Both the position numbers and the translations under genes were made by a program. Of a stretch of DNA of 64,000 bases, positions 20,245-30,519 are shown piece by piece. Source of the stretch: Aquatica leii (Eukaryota > Arthropoda > Insecta > Coleoptera > Lampyridae); NCBI GenBank assembly GCA_035610365.1, contig CM069432.1:128474255-128538254 (forward strand), written 5' to 3'. The notes beneath the pieces are model-generated. The model saw only the letters and a list, made by a program, of their open reading frames with translations. It was not told where the DNA came from and searched no databases. Position 1 is the stretch's first letter, and each line of letters starts with the position of its first letter.

Positions 20245-23200
20245 TAAAAATTTATTAAAAAAATTCTAAATCATATAAGTATTCAGACAACAAATACAAT
20301 AATATTACAGCATAGAACACAAATAGGTTGAAGTAAAACAATCCACCCGACCACAAACACGAGCAACTTAACGTTACAAAAATGTTTTTAATAAATTACA
20401 CACAAAATAAAACATGAAAATGAACAACAAATTACGCAAACTTGTTTACAAAATAACAAATAGACCTAGACGTACGTTAAAACAATACTACTCGTGTTAA
20501 GATTACAATATTATTTAATTGAAATAAAAATACCAACAAAATTGAGTTGAATGCAAAATCTTTAGTTTAGATAGTGTTATTAAAATGTCAAATAAAGTGC
20601 CAATCAAAAAAACGGCAAAACTAGTAATGTTAATAATTTTTATTAAGTTAATTAATTTTTTATTAATTTATTTATTTGTTTTATTATGCTATTCTACTAC
20701 TAAAATTTATTGCTAATAAATATGTTATTAAACGTTTATGAACTAGTTTAAAATATTTAATTTTTGTGAGATACTATTAAGCATTTAAAAAGTGTGCGTA
20801 CAAAAGGTATCCAGCAAGAAAATTAAAACATTTTGTAGTTAATATGCAATTGTAAACGTAGCAAAAGAAAATTGATTATAAAACGCTTTTCACAAACTTT
20901 ATTCTGAATATTGCGGACATATAATAAATTAACGTTGCTGTGTTATGTGCTTTCACCGCATTAAAAATAAATGACTCCTATTTAATTTTAGTAGTAAAAA
21001 ACTTTTATCTGATTTTATTACAGACAAACCATTTTTGACTAAATTGACTAATCTGTGTAAGTATTAAATTACATTGTTTATATCTTAGTCATTTTAATGT
21101 ACATGAGATAAAACATTCAAAGTACAATACAAACTTTTTTTTAATAAATTAAAGCTATAATTAATAAATGCATACATTTTTAAATTATTATTTAGAATAG
21201 TTCATTTTTTTATTGCAATAAGGAAAAATACTTGTAGGGCAAGTAGTGTTTTTAGTAGTTTACATCTAATATTATACTGGTTTAGTACAAACAAATAAAA
21301 TGTTCTAAAAAACATAAAAAAAGTATATATTATTATAAAAATATATAACAATAATAAATTAAAAACTTAACTATATTTCATTTTATTTTAATTAATAAAT
21401 GCATATGTTTTGAAACAGTTACAACTAGGATCATCAGCATTTTTAAAATTAATAAATATAATAAATTTGCACAACTGGTACTAACTAAATTTTTTTGTTA
21501 ACACCTTTACATACAGAGCAATTTAGTTTCAATTAGTAATCTGTAAAAATAAATAAATAGTGTTTTTTTAAAGTCATAGACGTAGATAATAATATATAAA
21601 TATTATTAAACCAAAATAACAATGTTGTCAAATCTTCCATTATACCAAAACAAATCTAAAACTTTTTGTTTTAAATTCATCTTTCTTTAAGTAACTTTAA
21701 ATTATTGAATTCTGTATCAAACGTTAGAAACAAGTGTATTAAATTGTTTTGTGTGTATGTACCTAAATGTTGTTAAGAACAAAACTAATTAATACTATTA
21801 TTGATTGCTAAGATATACAAATTATATTCAAAATACGAGTTGGCAATGGACATTTCTTACGAATTACATATACAATATACTTTTTCTACGACCAACAGAT
21901 AATACGATACATTGTACGTTTATTTGCAATTAGACAACATTGTGCATTGTGTTTGACCAATTTTATGTTAGTACAGGTCAGTTATTTCCGTATAAGCCAA
22001 AGCTGTTACCGTATACGATAATTAGTTATGAAAGTATAGTTTCAAATATTTGTACAAATATTCCATTATTACAATTATCAAATTTAAAAACTAAATAATT
22101 TAAAACCGTGTGGATGTCATTGCATTAGTTTCAACGGTAGCCATAGAGTAAAAAATATTTAATTTGTAAGTTAAGTATTTAGGTTATGTTTGTAATGGTT
22201 GATAGCTAGTAGTGACTTTTTTGTAAATAAATGGTAGCATATTTTAGAAAAACTAAATTCAATGCCATTAGAATAAATTGAAACACTAAATTTGCAATCT
22301 TATCACTGGTTTGCTTGCAGATTTTTCTTTTGATGGGATATAAACACCAATAGTAATTTATCGGACTTTTGTATTGTTGTAAATAAACTATAAAGATTAG
22401 GTGTTTAGAAACTTTACAATAGTTACTAAAATTTGCTCAAATTAACTTAAAGAAATCAGTATTTATAAACATCAATCAGTTTTATGAACTGGATAAGAAT
22501 TTAGAATAGTCTAATTATCTTATGTCATTTATCGATAGTTATTATTATAATATTAATATGTTTCTTCCCCATATGCCTGATATCTAAAAATTATAGTTTA
22601 TTCTTATGTTTATTCTGTTTTCATAAGTGTTTATTTACTTTTAGTCCGTATTATATTATAATTTTATAAAACACACAGTTGCTACTTTGTTACAAATGTT
22701 ATTGTAGACATTTTGTACTTGTATGTTTTGTACGTTATAAGAAATAACAAGATAAATTTTACAAAAACTATTAATTGTTACAAGGTTAATGCAAATTACT
22801 GATTTTTTACATTGGAAAAATTACATATTTTAAAGTAATTATAAGCAAAATACTTAATCGCTGTTATTTTCATTATTATACTTATTTTCTTGTTTTTTCT
22901 ACAGTATCATTTTCTTAACTAACAAGTTTGCTAAGCTACAATACATTTGTTTTGTTGATTTTTTTATCGCAGTATTTCTTATGTTGAAGTATACAGTAGA
23001 TTGTTGTAATAGCATATTAGTTTCATTGGGGCAATTAGCTTTATCTTGCATTTTCTAAATATTTGTTGTAAGAAGATTAAAATAGTATTAACTTCAAAAC
23101 AGTGCTATTCAAACTACTAATTATCTTATTATCTTCTGAGTTTGTAAAGCTTTATTCCTAATAATAACACACTATATTTACTAATTATTTTTAAATATTT

Positions 23201-23651
23201 ACAAATTTATCTTATTTGGTTTCTAAGTCATATTCACATACTGTTCTATTGCAGTTTGTAAGAAAATAGTATTTACATATAAACGTGGTATTTGTTGCAA
23301 GAACATGAAGACATTGTTAACGATTCAGGCTTCCGCATACCGCATAAATAAATATCTTTTATTTACTGGCTGTAAAAGCAAAATGTAAATAAATATTGTT
23401 TTTTAATCTGATCCAGCTCATTCATATAAACTTTTGTTTAAAATCAATTTATTAAAAAAATCAATGAAGTAAAGGTTACACTTGACAAATTGACATAAAA
23501 CAAATACAAAGTTTTGACGTATAGTTTTTTAAATGTTATTTTAGGTATTACCACAGGTACTACTAACACGATTTTTTTAATTTAGACTGTTTTTTTTTCG
23601 TTATTTATTTTATTTACAATAATCTAGCAACTACAATAAATTGAATACTTG

Positions 23652-23715
23652 TCGTACACGTGTTTTGTCTATCCTGTCGTTTTTAGCAAACTGATAAAAC
23701 GAAACACGTGTACGA
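23652..23715. repeat. Nested inverted repeat with E-box arms
   Basis: The outer arms TCGTACACGTGTTT (23652-23665) and AAACACGTGTACGA (23702-23715) are perfect 14-bp inverses. Each contains the palindromic E-box CACGTG. Inside is a second perfect 7-bp pair, TCGTTTT/AAAACGA. It could be a MITE remnant, a hairpin RNA or paired bHLH sites. Confidence 0.45.
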
Positions 23716-24040
23716 TTAAAAAAACATACACAAATAGATTACAGTGGCATTATCCAACAAATCCTGAACATGAGCAACTACGTACTAACTTATACACGAA
23801 AAAAATTACAAAAAAATGAAACATAAAATTGTCAATCTATAAAAATTTAAAAATAACCAGCAGCATGAAACGTTCAACAAACACTTGACAAGTAATGTAT
23901 AATCAAAAATTATTGAATGTCAAGGCAACAAAAGATAAGCATTAAGAAGTTTTAATAAATTTTTAGTGAAGTGCTCACGTGTAGCACAGAACGTAGCCTT
24001 AGAAATAGTATATAGTGGTTTTCTTGTCCCTGCTAAGTGA

Positions 24041-24217
24041 AGAACATGTAAATATTGTGCAATAGATATAGAGGCAAATTCTGAATTTTACGAAATAGGT
24101 AATTATGATACTCAAGAGGAAAAGGCCAGAAAAAATATTTACATGTTGCGGAAATTTAAAGGAACTGCTCGAAAAAATAGAAAACGTTGTGCTATTTTAA
24201 AAACTACAAGGATCTAA
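24041..24217 (+). pseudogene. Unidentified coding-like fragment, 58 codons
   Basis: An open frame following a stop at 24038 begins RTCKYC and continues as a charged, evenly composed sequence (IGNYDTQEEKARKN) with a basic end, terminating at TAA 24215-24217. The composition is unlike the AT desert to its left. It abuts the 3' end of the purine-rich LINE, on the opposite strand. The C-x2-C start suggests half of a zinc-binding site. I do not recognise the family. Confidence 0.3.
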
Positions 24218-24650
24218 AATAGCCAAAATAAAAACAAAACAAGTAATAATGTATTGTAAAAACTTTTTCCGTCCACTCCACTGCTTTTCCGTTTTCTTCT
24301 AAGATTTCCTCTACTTTCTTAATTTCTTCTCTTAACTTCCTGCATTCGTTTCTCATGTTTTTAAGGTCTTCCGTCTCTTCTCCACATAGTCTGCACATCT
24401 TTTCTTCTACTTTTTTCCAGTAATTATTTCCTAACTTTTCGTTTCAACGCCTGAAACTTACTATAATATCTTTCTTTTTGTTGCTTTTGTTTCCTTTAAC
24501 TTTTAGATATTCTGGCACCCCTTCACCTTTGATATTCTTATAATTCACATTATATCTGCCTTCTTTTATCCCTGTCCTTTTTTCTGTTTTTCTATCTGTC
24601 TCTCTTTCCTTATTTATTTCCTTACCCTCATTTCTTCTTCCTTTCATCTT
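24204..24650 (-). pseudogene. LINE-2 C-terminal region with CCHC-like motif
   Basis: Two frames joined by a small break: 24647-24444 (charged, containing KNIKGEGVPEYLK) and 24398-24204 (CRLCGEETEDLKNMRNEC, then a Glu/Lys-rich tail). The GEG(I/V)PEYL block followed by CxLCG...EC is the recurring end of this LINE type and probably binds nucleic acid. Confidence 0.65.
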
Positions 24651-24989
24651 TTTACTTCTTTTCTCGCTAACCCGTTTCTTTTATAATATTCTTTTCTGCC
24701 ATCTTGCCTGTACTTCACTTTTTTTTCCTTTATCTCTTTCCAACATTCCTGTAGTATTTTGCATTCTGTTCCTTTCCTCAGTTCTTTGTCATATTTTATA
24801 GCTCTTTTTCCTGTTTTTACTCTATTTTTTCCAGTATTTTTCTTGTCTTTTTTCTACCTCTTTATACTCTTTCCACCCCTATATTTCCGCCCTTTAAATC
24901 ACTTACACTTTTCGTTTTCGTGCTTCCTCTATTTCTACACTTGTTTTTTTCTTTTCTCGTCTGCTTTTCTAAATACTATTATTTTTGGT

Positions 24990-25560
24990 TTCTTTGTATT
25001 TACTTCCATTTATATCTTTTTTTATGCATTTTACTAGCGTTTTCATCATCACCTTTATTTCTTTTTCTTCCTCAGCCACCAACACTTAATCATTCGCAAA
25101 CGCCAACGACCACACCTTCACTTTCCCTACTGCTATCCTTTTGTTGTTCTCTCATTGTCTCCTTCACATATACTTGTAAATTCCTTACAACCTTTGTATT
25201 AATCTTTCAATTTTTTTCTTCTCTTATATTCTCACAGTTTTTTCCTGTTCACTCTGCTAAAAGCAGCTTTTTAGTTTATAAACAGCGCTACCATTTTTCC
25301 CATTTTTTTCTCTAACTTTCTATTCGTCAAGTGTTTCAGTATATATATATGTTGTCTATTACTCTTTTTACCTTTCTGAGTCCCACTTGTCCGTCTGGTA
25401 TCAAACTTTTTTTCTCTATTTCCTTCTGTAGTACTGTCGCATATAATTTGTATGCCGTGCTTAATAATGTCACTTATATCATTTTACTGTATCCTACCCA
25501 TACTCTTTTTCTATCCGTTCTTTTTTCCACCGCTATGATTATTATTTTTCTTTGTACTCT
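24990..25560 (-). pseudogene. LINE-2 reverse transcriptase core (broken)
   Basis: RT blocks appear in order but in shifting frames: template/primer block (TLLSTAYKLY), GLRKVKRVID (in place of GFRxGRGTxD), motif A and the mutated YADD. At least two in-frame stops fall within catalytic motifs, so it cannot be functional. Confidence 0.65.
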
Positions 25561-26516
25561 CTTTTCTTCCCATGTCAAATCGTAATTTATATAAATTCTT
25601 GTGTTCCATAATCTCTTCTTCTCCGCCATCACCTTCTGCTTTTCATCTTATTTTCTCATTTCCGCTACCACCATTTCATTTTCTTTCTTTCTATTTATCA
25701 CTGTCATTTTTATCACTTCTACTTTTACATTTAATTTTTCTTCTAGCATCAATACAAATCTTCTTGTGGTTCTTTACCTTTCCGTCCCTCTATTACAATG
25801 TTATTCTTCCTTTTCCATCGCTCCTCATCTTTTGCTTTTTTCTCCAGTTTTCTTATTTTCTCCACCAGTTCTTCTTTTTCTTTCTTTTACTTCTTTTACC
25901 TTTCTCCTATTTCTTATTTTATTTTTTTGATTTCTTGTCTTATTCCTTGCATGTTTTTTTCTATCTGTTTTATCATCTCGTTTATTAATTTATTTGGTTC
26001 TTCTATTTCTTTCTGTTTTTTTCCTCTTTCTGTTATTAAGCTGTTTTCTTTGATTTCCTCCGTTATTTTTTTAATGTCCAGTGATCTTATTGTTTTCTTT
26101 CCTTTTCCAAATATTAGTAGTCTGTCATTTTCCTCTTCCTCTCTTTCTCTTTTATTTATTCCTTTCTCCTTTCTTATTCTTCCGTGCCTTTTTTTCTTTC
26201 GCTTTAGTTTTGACTTAAATGCAATATATTCTATTAATGTAGGAGATTATCTTTTATCGCTGATTTTCTCGATTATACCGTTTATTTCCTTAATTTGACT
26301 TGTTTGTCACAGTTTTATACTTTTCCACCACGGTTTTATACTTTTCACTTAAACTATTTATTCTTAATTACCCTTACACCGTTTCTCCGTTACCCACACA
26401 TTTCTTTCTAGTTCTGCCCTTTTACTATTACTACTAACTCCCGTTCCTTTGCTCACTAAGTTCTCCAACTTCTACACTTGTATTTAATCTTTACGTTGCC
26501 TTAAATGTAAAATACG

Positions 26517-26565
26517 ACAAATTGGTGCTATAGAAATCTTAGCATGTTGGTAGTTTGATTTGCTA
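26517..26565 (+). repeat. Diverged third copy of the fold-back arm
   Basis: ACAAATTGGTGCTATAGAAA followed by ...GCATGTTGGTAGTTTG repeats the arm and loop edge of the fold-back at 26806-26973. Confidence 0.5.
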
Positions 26566-26684
26566 ACCGCAAAAATTTGAAAATCGTATCGAAAATTGAC
26601 ACGATTGCAATCCAACAACGAATATAGTAAAAAGTAACTATATCAGTACAATTGCAAAAATTACCACCACAGAGAAGCAGTGTA

Positions 26685-26714
26685 CGGCCGTTTCATTCTT
26701 TTGGGGATTATCAG
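26685..26714 (-). ncRNA. Hammerhead-like core remnant
   Basis: On the minus strand CTGATAA (26714-26708; consensus CTGATGA) is followed by a 13-nt segment in the stem II position and an intact GAAAC (26694-26690), then GGCCG. Spacing fits a hammerhead core. Stem II pairing is poor, so it is probably an inactive relic of a ribozyme-bearing retroelement. Confidence 0.35.
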
Positions 26715-26805
26715 CACTGAGAAATACTTTCTGATGTATTTTCACAATTATACTGATATATTTCTATAGCTTATATTCATGTTTCGTTCTAATAACATAT
26801 AAAAG

Positions 26806-26973
26806 TTTTGTGGCTGTCGCCATCTCGTAGTTAACGAGCCCACGTATAAAATATAAACAAATTGGTGCTATAGAAACTTTATCATGTTGGTAGTTGGATG
26901 CCAAGATCTCTATAGCACCAATTTGTTTGTATTTTATACGTAGGCTCGTTAACCACAAGATGGCGACAACAAA
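26806..26973. repeat. Fold-back element with ~68-bp arms
   Basis: The left arm (about 26806-26876) and right arm (about 26905-26973) are inverse copies, each containing GTATAAAATA/TAAACAAATTGG and a GCTCGTTAAC-like end, with a handful of mismatches and a loop of about 28 bp. It would form a long hairpin. No protein is encoded; the open frame across it is an artefact. Confidence 0.65.
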
Positions 26974-26999
26974 ACTTGAACGGTTGTCTAGCAGGTTAA

Positions 27000-27738
27000 A
27001 GAAATACGACTTTTAATTTTAAATTAGCCCGTGGATATTTAAATTTCCATACCTATTTTCTCCCACTTCAACAACATAATTTTAAATTTTACAAACGGTA
27101 AGCGTTTGTTTAAGTTTAATTTAATAATTCCTAAAACGATTTTTGTTAAGTTTAAATTAACTCTTCAACATGCATGCTCGAGTTAACTCGATTGCTAAAT
27201 AAGCCAATTAATTCAACCAGTGTTGCATTTTATGCTGCTGTAATTGTTACACTCAAATATATTCGATTATTAAAAATAACTAAATGAGACATAAGGCAAA
27301 AAAAGATCTTATTGATATTTATTATATATATATATTATAAAATGTATTTAAAGCACTGGACCAATTACAGAGTATTATTGTTTTGTCACTTTCAACATTA
27401 ATAATACTTTTTTAATGTTTATCGCGAATAAACTATCCTTCAATAAGAAACACTAAAATTTTCTTGTTTCACGTTTTGAAAATTGGAAATCAATGCGCAT
27501 ATAGCTCTTTTATTAGTCACAATATTAAAGAAGTTTAAAGACAAAATTTGTTTAGTATGTTTTTAAATAAATACATTTTCCTTATTTGCTATTTAGAAGC
27601 TAAGTTTCTATTGTAATTGTCTGATTTTGTTAAAGCAGAAATAAATATTAAACTCTGCTCAAAGTAATAACGATTTGTTTTAAAAAAAAATTTTTCAGCA
27701 TCGGCAGAATGAGATTTTTTGAATGAAATATTCATTAA
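27000..27738. other. AT-rich interval, nothing identified
   Basis: Lies between the fold-back and the first readable codons of LINE-3. A (TA)n run of about 15 bp occurs near 27320. Confidence 0.4.
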
Positions 27739-28650
27739 AACTGCATTACTAAATTACTAAAAAATATCATTAAAATTGACGATAACTTCATAAATTATTG
27801 TGATAGTGCTGACAATTCCAATAAAATTCCACTCTGCATTAGAACATCACAAAGTAATTCGCTTGGCGAGAATCAATGTTTAATCGTAGAAATTTCTTAC
27901 TTTAAAGAACTTTGGAAACATAAAGACAAAATCATAAACAATCAACGAATAGCGATAATAGCTTTACATGAGCAAGTTTGTTTGTTAAATGTTGTAAAAA
28001 GCGATAAAAATCTAAATTTAAAAACTAATGCGATATCTGTAAGCATACCGATGGAAACGTCCAAAGTAAACACGAAGTCGACTAAATTAAAGAATTCTGA
28101 ATTGGATAAAACGGAAATACCTTCAAATGTTATTACTGACAATGCTTTATCGACTCGCAAGTCTAACGTAATTCCCAGCAATGTAAATAAACGAAACATT
28201 GACATTAAAAATATTGAGGACTTTGGCAATCTATGTTTAAAATACCTTGATAAGTCGCAGAAGCAGGTTACCGATGAAACGACTGCACATTTTACAAAAG
28301 TTTCGTATGAAAAAATATCAAAACGTGCAAAAAATTTCCCTATTGTTGGAGTAATAGAAAGTATTATTAATAAATCTGGTTTAAAAGCAATAGAAAAATT
28401 TGCATATTTACACGTATACAAATTACATCCAGACACAAAAACTGATGATCTAATATCATATCTAAGACCATCTTTTCCGGAAGCTAAATGTGTTCAAATA
28501 AAATCCATTTACCCAGAAATCTATTCTTTATTTAAAGTTACGATCAAGCATGAAAACCTTGATGAAGCCAAGAAACCGACCTTCTGGCCAAAAGGTACTT
28601 GTGTAGATTGGTTTTTTCATCAAAAACCAAAAAGCATTCAAAAGGAATGA
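27739..28650 (+). CDS. LINE-3 ORF1 protein (N-terminally incomplete)
   Basis: Open without a stop from 27739 to TGA 28648-28650 (303 codons); the first ATG in frame is 27967 or 27982 depending on the true start. The middle has heptad-like hydrophobic spacing (YFKELWKHKDKIINNQRIA, about 27898-27954), consistent with a coiled coil. The C terminus carries the ORF1 domain signature (HVYKLHPDTKTDDLISYL, about 28410-28463, then YSLFKVTIKHENL and WPKGTCVDWFF). Such proteins coat LINE RNA and assist target-primed reverse transcription. The N-terminal zinc finger expected from relatives is absent, suggesting 5' truncation. Its frame is much better preserved than that of the RT downstream. Confidence 0.7.
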   Translation, partial: NCITKLLKNIIKIDDNFINYCDSADNSNKIPLCIRTSQSNSLGENQCLIVEISYFKELWKHKDKIINNQRIAIIALHEQVCLLNVVKSDKNLNLKTNAISVSIPMETSKVNTKSTKLKNSELDKTEIPSNVITDNALSTRKSNVIPSNVNKRNIDIKNIEDFGNLCLKYLDKSQKQVTDETTAHFTKVSYEKISKRAKNFPIVGVIESIINKSGLKAIEKFAYLHVYKLHPDTKTDDLISYLRPSFPEAKCVQIKSIYPEIYSLFKVTIKHENLDEAKKPTFWPKGTCVDWFFHQKPKSIQKE

Positions 28651-29480
28651 CAAACAAGCTAAAAAAAAGAAAAAGACCAACAAAAATCAAAATTTAACCG
28701 CAGAATTAAGTTATCTGTTTTTTATTTTAACATTCAGTGTATAACAAATAAGTTAAATGAGTTAAAATGTTACATCATTGATAAAAATTATGGTTTCATT
28801 TGCTTAAGTGAACACTAGTTCTGTAATTTGGACAAACTAAGTAGTTTTACAGTAGCAAATTTTAACACTGCAGGTGTTCTTAACAGTAATTAGACCTATT
28901 ACGAACAAAGGCAATAATGTATATTTCGATACACTGCAAAATACAGATTGGCATGAATTGAGATACAATGACGATTCGAACGCTGAATATACAACTTTTT
29001 TTAAGAAATTACATTTAGCTTTTTTATCATTTCCAAATAAATCTATTAAGATAAGATCTCGTGACAATAAAATTTTTTTGTTTGATTTAAAACTTAAAAA
29101 ATTAAGAAATAACCTAAACTTAGTTTGTGAATTATATAAAAAGTATCAAACTACAAATTTAAAAATCTGTACACGTCTCTTAAGTGCACATATAAAAAGT
29201 AAATAAAATTAGCTAAAATCAAAGTCAATGATAATAATATCAACAATTCTGGTAATTGCGTTAAAACAATGTAGAGTATTATTAATGCATATAAATCAAC
29301 TTATGAGAATCAAAATGTTTTAAATTTAACTGCAAATGAATTTAATAATTATTTTACCATTTCTAATCCTTCGTCACTTAATTTAGTTGATAGGGCATCA
29401 GATTCCCACAGTGATTCTTTAAGCAATATTTTTAGAGATGCGCTGCACGCCTTAAAAGCAGTAATAATAGAGATATATAC
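28651..29480 (+). pseudogene. LINE-3 endonuclease remnant and linker
   Basis: The endonuclease is almost unreadable. The linker at 28874-29206 is open and gives the pattern found between endonuclease and RT in this clade (FFKKLHLAFLSFPNKSIKIR, then KLKKLRNNLNLVCELYKKY). A further decayed stretch (29280-29420) has VLNLTANEFNNYF. Confidence 0.55.
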
Positions 29481-29539
29481 GGAATGAGCACTAAAGTAAT
29501 CAAACGTATGACTAGTGCATTGGTCAATCCTCTTACAAC

Positions 29540-30500
29540 TTTAATCATCCATTAACAATCCCAATAATTACAGGCCAATATCGCTTTTACTTATTTTATC
29601 AAAAGTTATCGAAAAAATCCTTGATTGCCAAATTCGATACCACTTTGAAGCAAACAGTTTATTTTACCACAATCAGTTTGGTTTTTGAAAAAATAATAGT
29701 ACAGCTAATGCAAAAACTTTTTTTGTTTCTAAAACACTTGATTACTTTGAAAAGGGGATGTACTCAATCGCAATCTTTATTGATTTTTCTAAATCATTTA
29801 ATTGTTTGTCTGATGATATCTTATTGCGCAAGTTAAGTATTGTATATGGATTTGATCATTGTAGTGTATCTTTAATAAAATCATATTTGAATAACAGATA
29901 TCAATGTGTTTTTTATATTAACAATATTTCGGAAAATTGCATTAATAACGGTGTTCCGCAAGGTTCATACTTGGGCCACAACTTTTTCTAATTTATATCA
30001 ATGACTTGCCTGCCAAACTTAATCATGTTTGCAAATGTATTCTATACGCTGACGATGTTACCCTAATTAATACAGGTTGTGATATGGACACTGCGGTAAA
30101 TAAATCAAATAGCACAATAAGAATTATAGAAGATTGGTGCAAGCATAATAAACTTCTATTAAACTCTACTAAAACAGCAAATCTGATCTTATGTTGCGAC
30201 ACATAAAAAAAGAAAACAATATACTATCAACCAAATTCCTTGGTTGTATTATACATAGATACTAATTTTGATTTTAATACTCACTGCAAGGAATTATGCA
30301 AAAGATCGTTCAATTTTTTTGTTTAAAAGGCTTGCTATCAGTTCATCTGAAACAGTTGTAAAGACAGCATATTATGCACTTGTGCATAGCAACATTTATT
30401 ATGCGATTGTAACTTGGAGACACTCATATAACTGCCATACTATTTTTCGACTCCAAAGAAAAGCTATTCGCATAATACAACAACATAAAAATAATTTTTA
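29540..30500 (+). pseudogene. LINE-3 reverse transcriptase (frameshifted)
   Basis: Blocks in order are NNYRPISLLLILSKVIEKIL (about 29558-29620), motif A FIDFSKSFNCLSDDILLRKL (about 29778-29836), NGVPQGSYLG (29947-29976), the catalytic YADDVTLI (about 30048-30070) and the thumb (WCKHNKLLLNSTKT). Both aspartate boxes survive, but at least three frameshifts break the ORF, for example just after the PQG box at about 29980. The end (FRLQRKAIRIIQ, about 30448-30483) marks the usual RT C terminus. Confidence 0.8.
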
Positions 30501-30519
30501 AAAACCAAATAAACACTTA

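Larger units (their letters stand above)
17701..24040. other. 6.3 kb AT-rich desert
   Basis: Very AT-rich with stops in every frame. Open frames at 18320-18505, 18693-18899 and 19539-19733 consist of AT-driven residues and match nothing. Two structures stand out and are listed separately: a PLE-tail-like motif around 20215-20244 and a nested inverted repeat at 23652-23715. Confidence 0.6.
24204..26300 (-). mobile_element. LINE-2: non-LTR retrotransposon with extremely purine-rich coding strand
   Basis: The minus strand is strongly purine-biased and encodes a Lys/Glu/Arg-rich polyprotein. The 5' part (26300 to about 25550) is a highly charged coiled-coil-like region. RT follows: TLLSTAYKLYATVLQKEIEK (about 25485-25425) and IPDGQVGLRKVKRVIDNIYI (about 25405-25345), VALFIN-stop-KAAFSRVNRKKL (motif A, about 25290-25235) and SLAFAND-stop-VLVAEEEKEI (the degenerate YADD box, about 25105-25060). 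The C-terminal zinc-knuckle-like CRLCGEETEDL is at about 24396-24360. Stops and frameshifts are frequent and the catalytic YADD has become FAND. The same architecture and compositional bias is known from LINEs abundant in ants and other insects. Confidence 0.75.
27739..30510 (+). mobile_element. LINE-3: decayed non-LTR retrotransposon, plus strand
   Basis: ORF1 (27739-28650), remnants of endonuclease and linker (28650-29480), then RT (29540-30200) and RT thumb (to about 30500). It is related in ORF1 and RT to the LINE at 8038-12917, but on the opposite strand and without a recognisable PHD finger, so it is probably 5'-truncated. Frameshifts and stops are frequent in the pol part, while ORF1 is surprisingly open. 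Confidence 0.8.

Noticed and set aside
24759..26298. Several long plus-strand ORFs rich in Phe, Leu and Ser resembling membrane proteins
   Set aside because: They are the complement of the purine-rich LINE-2 coding strand, whose minus-strand RT motifs are clear.
26764..26958. 64-codon minus-strand ORF
   Set aside because: It translates through both arms of the fold-back repeat; the peptide itself is palindromic in origin.
27942..28436. 164-codon minus-strand ORF
   Set aside because: Antisense shadow of LINE-3 ORF1, which has clear family motifs on the plus strand.
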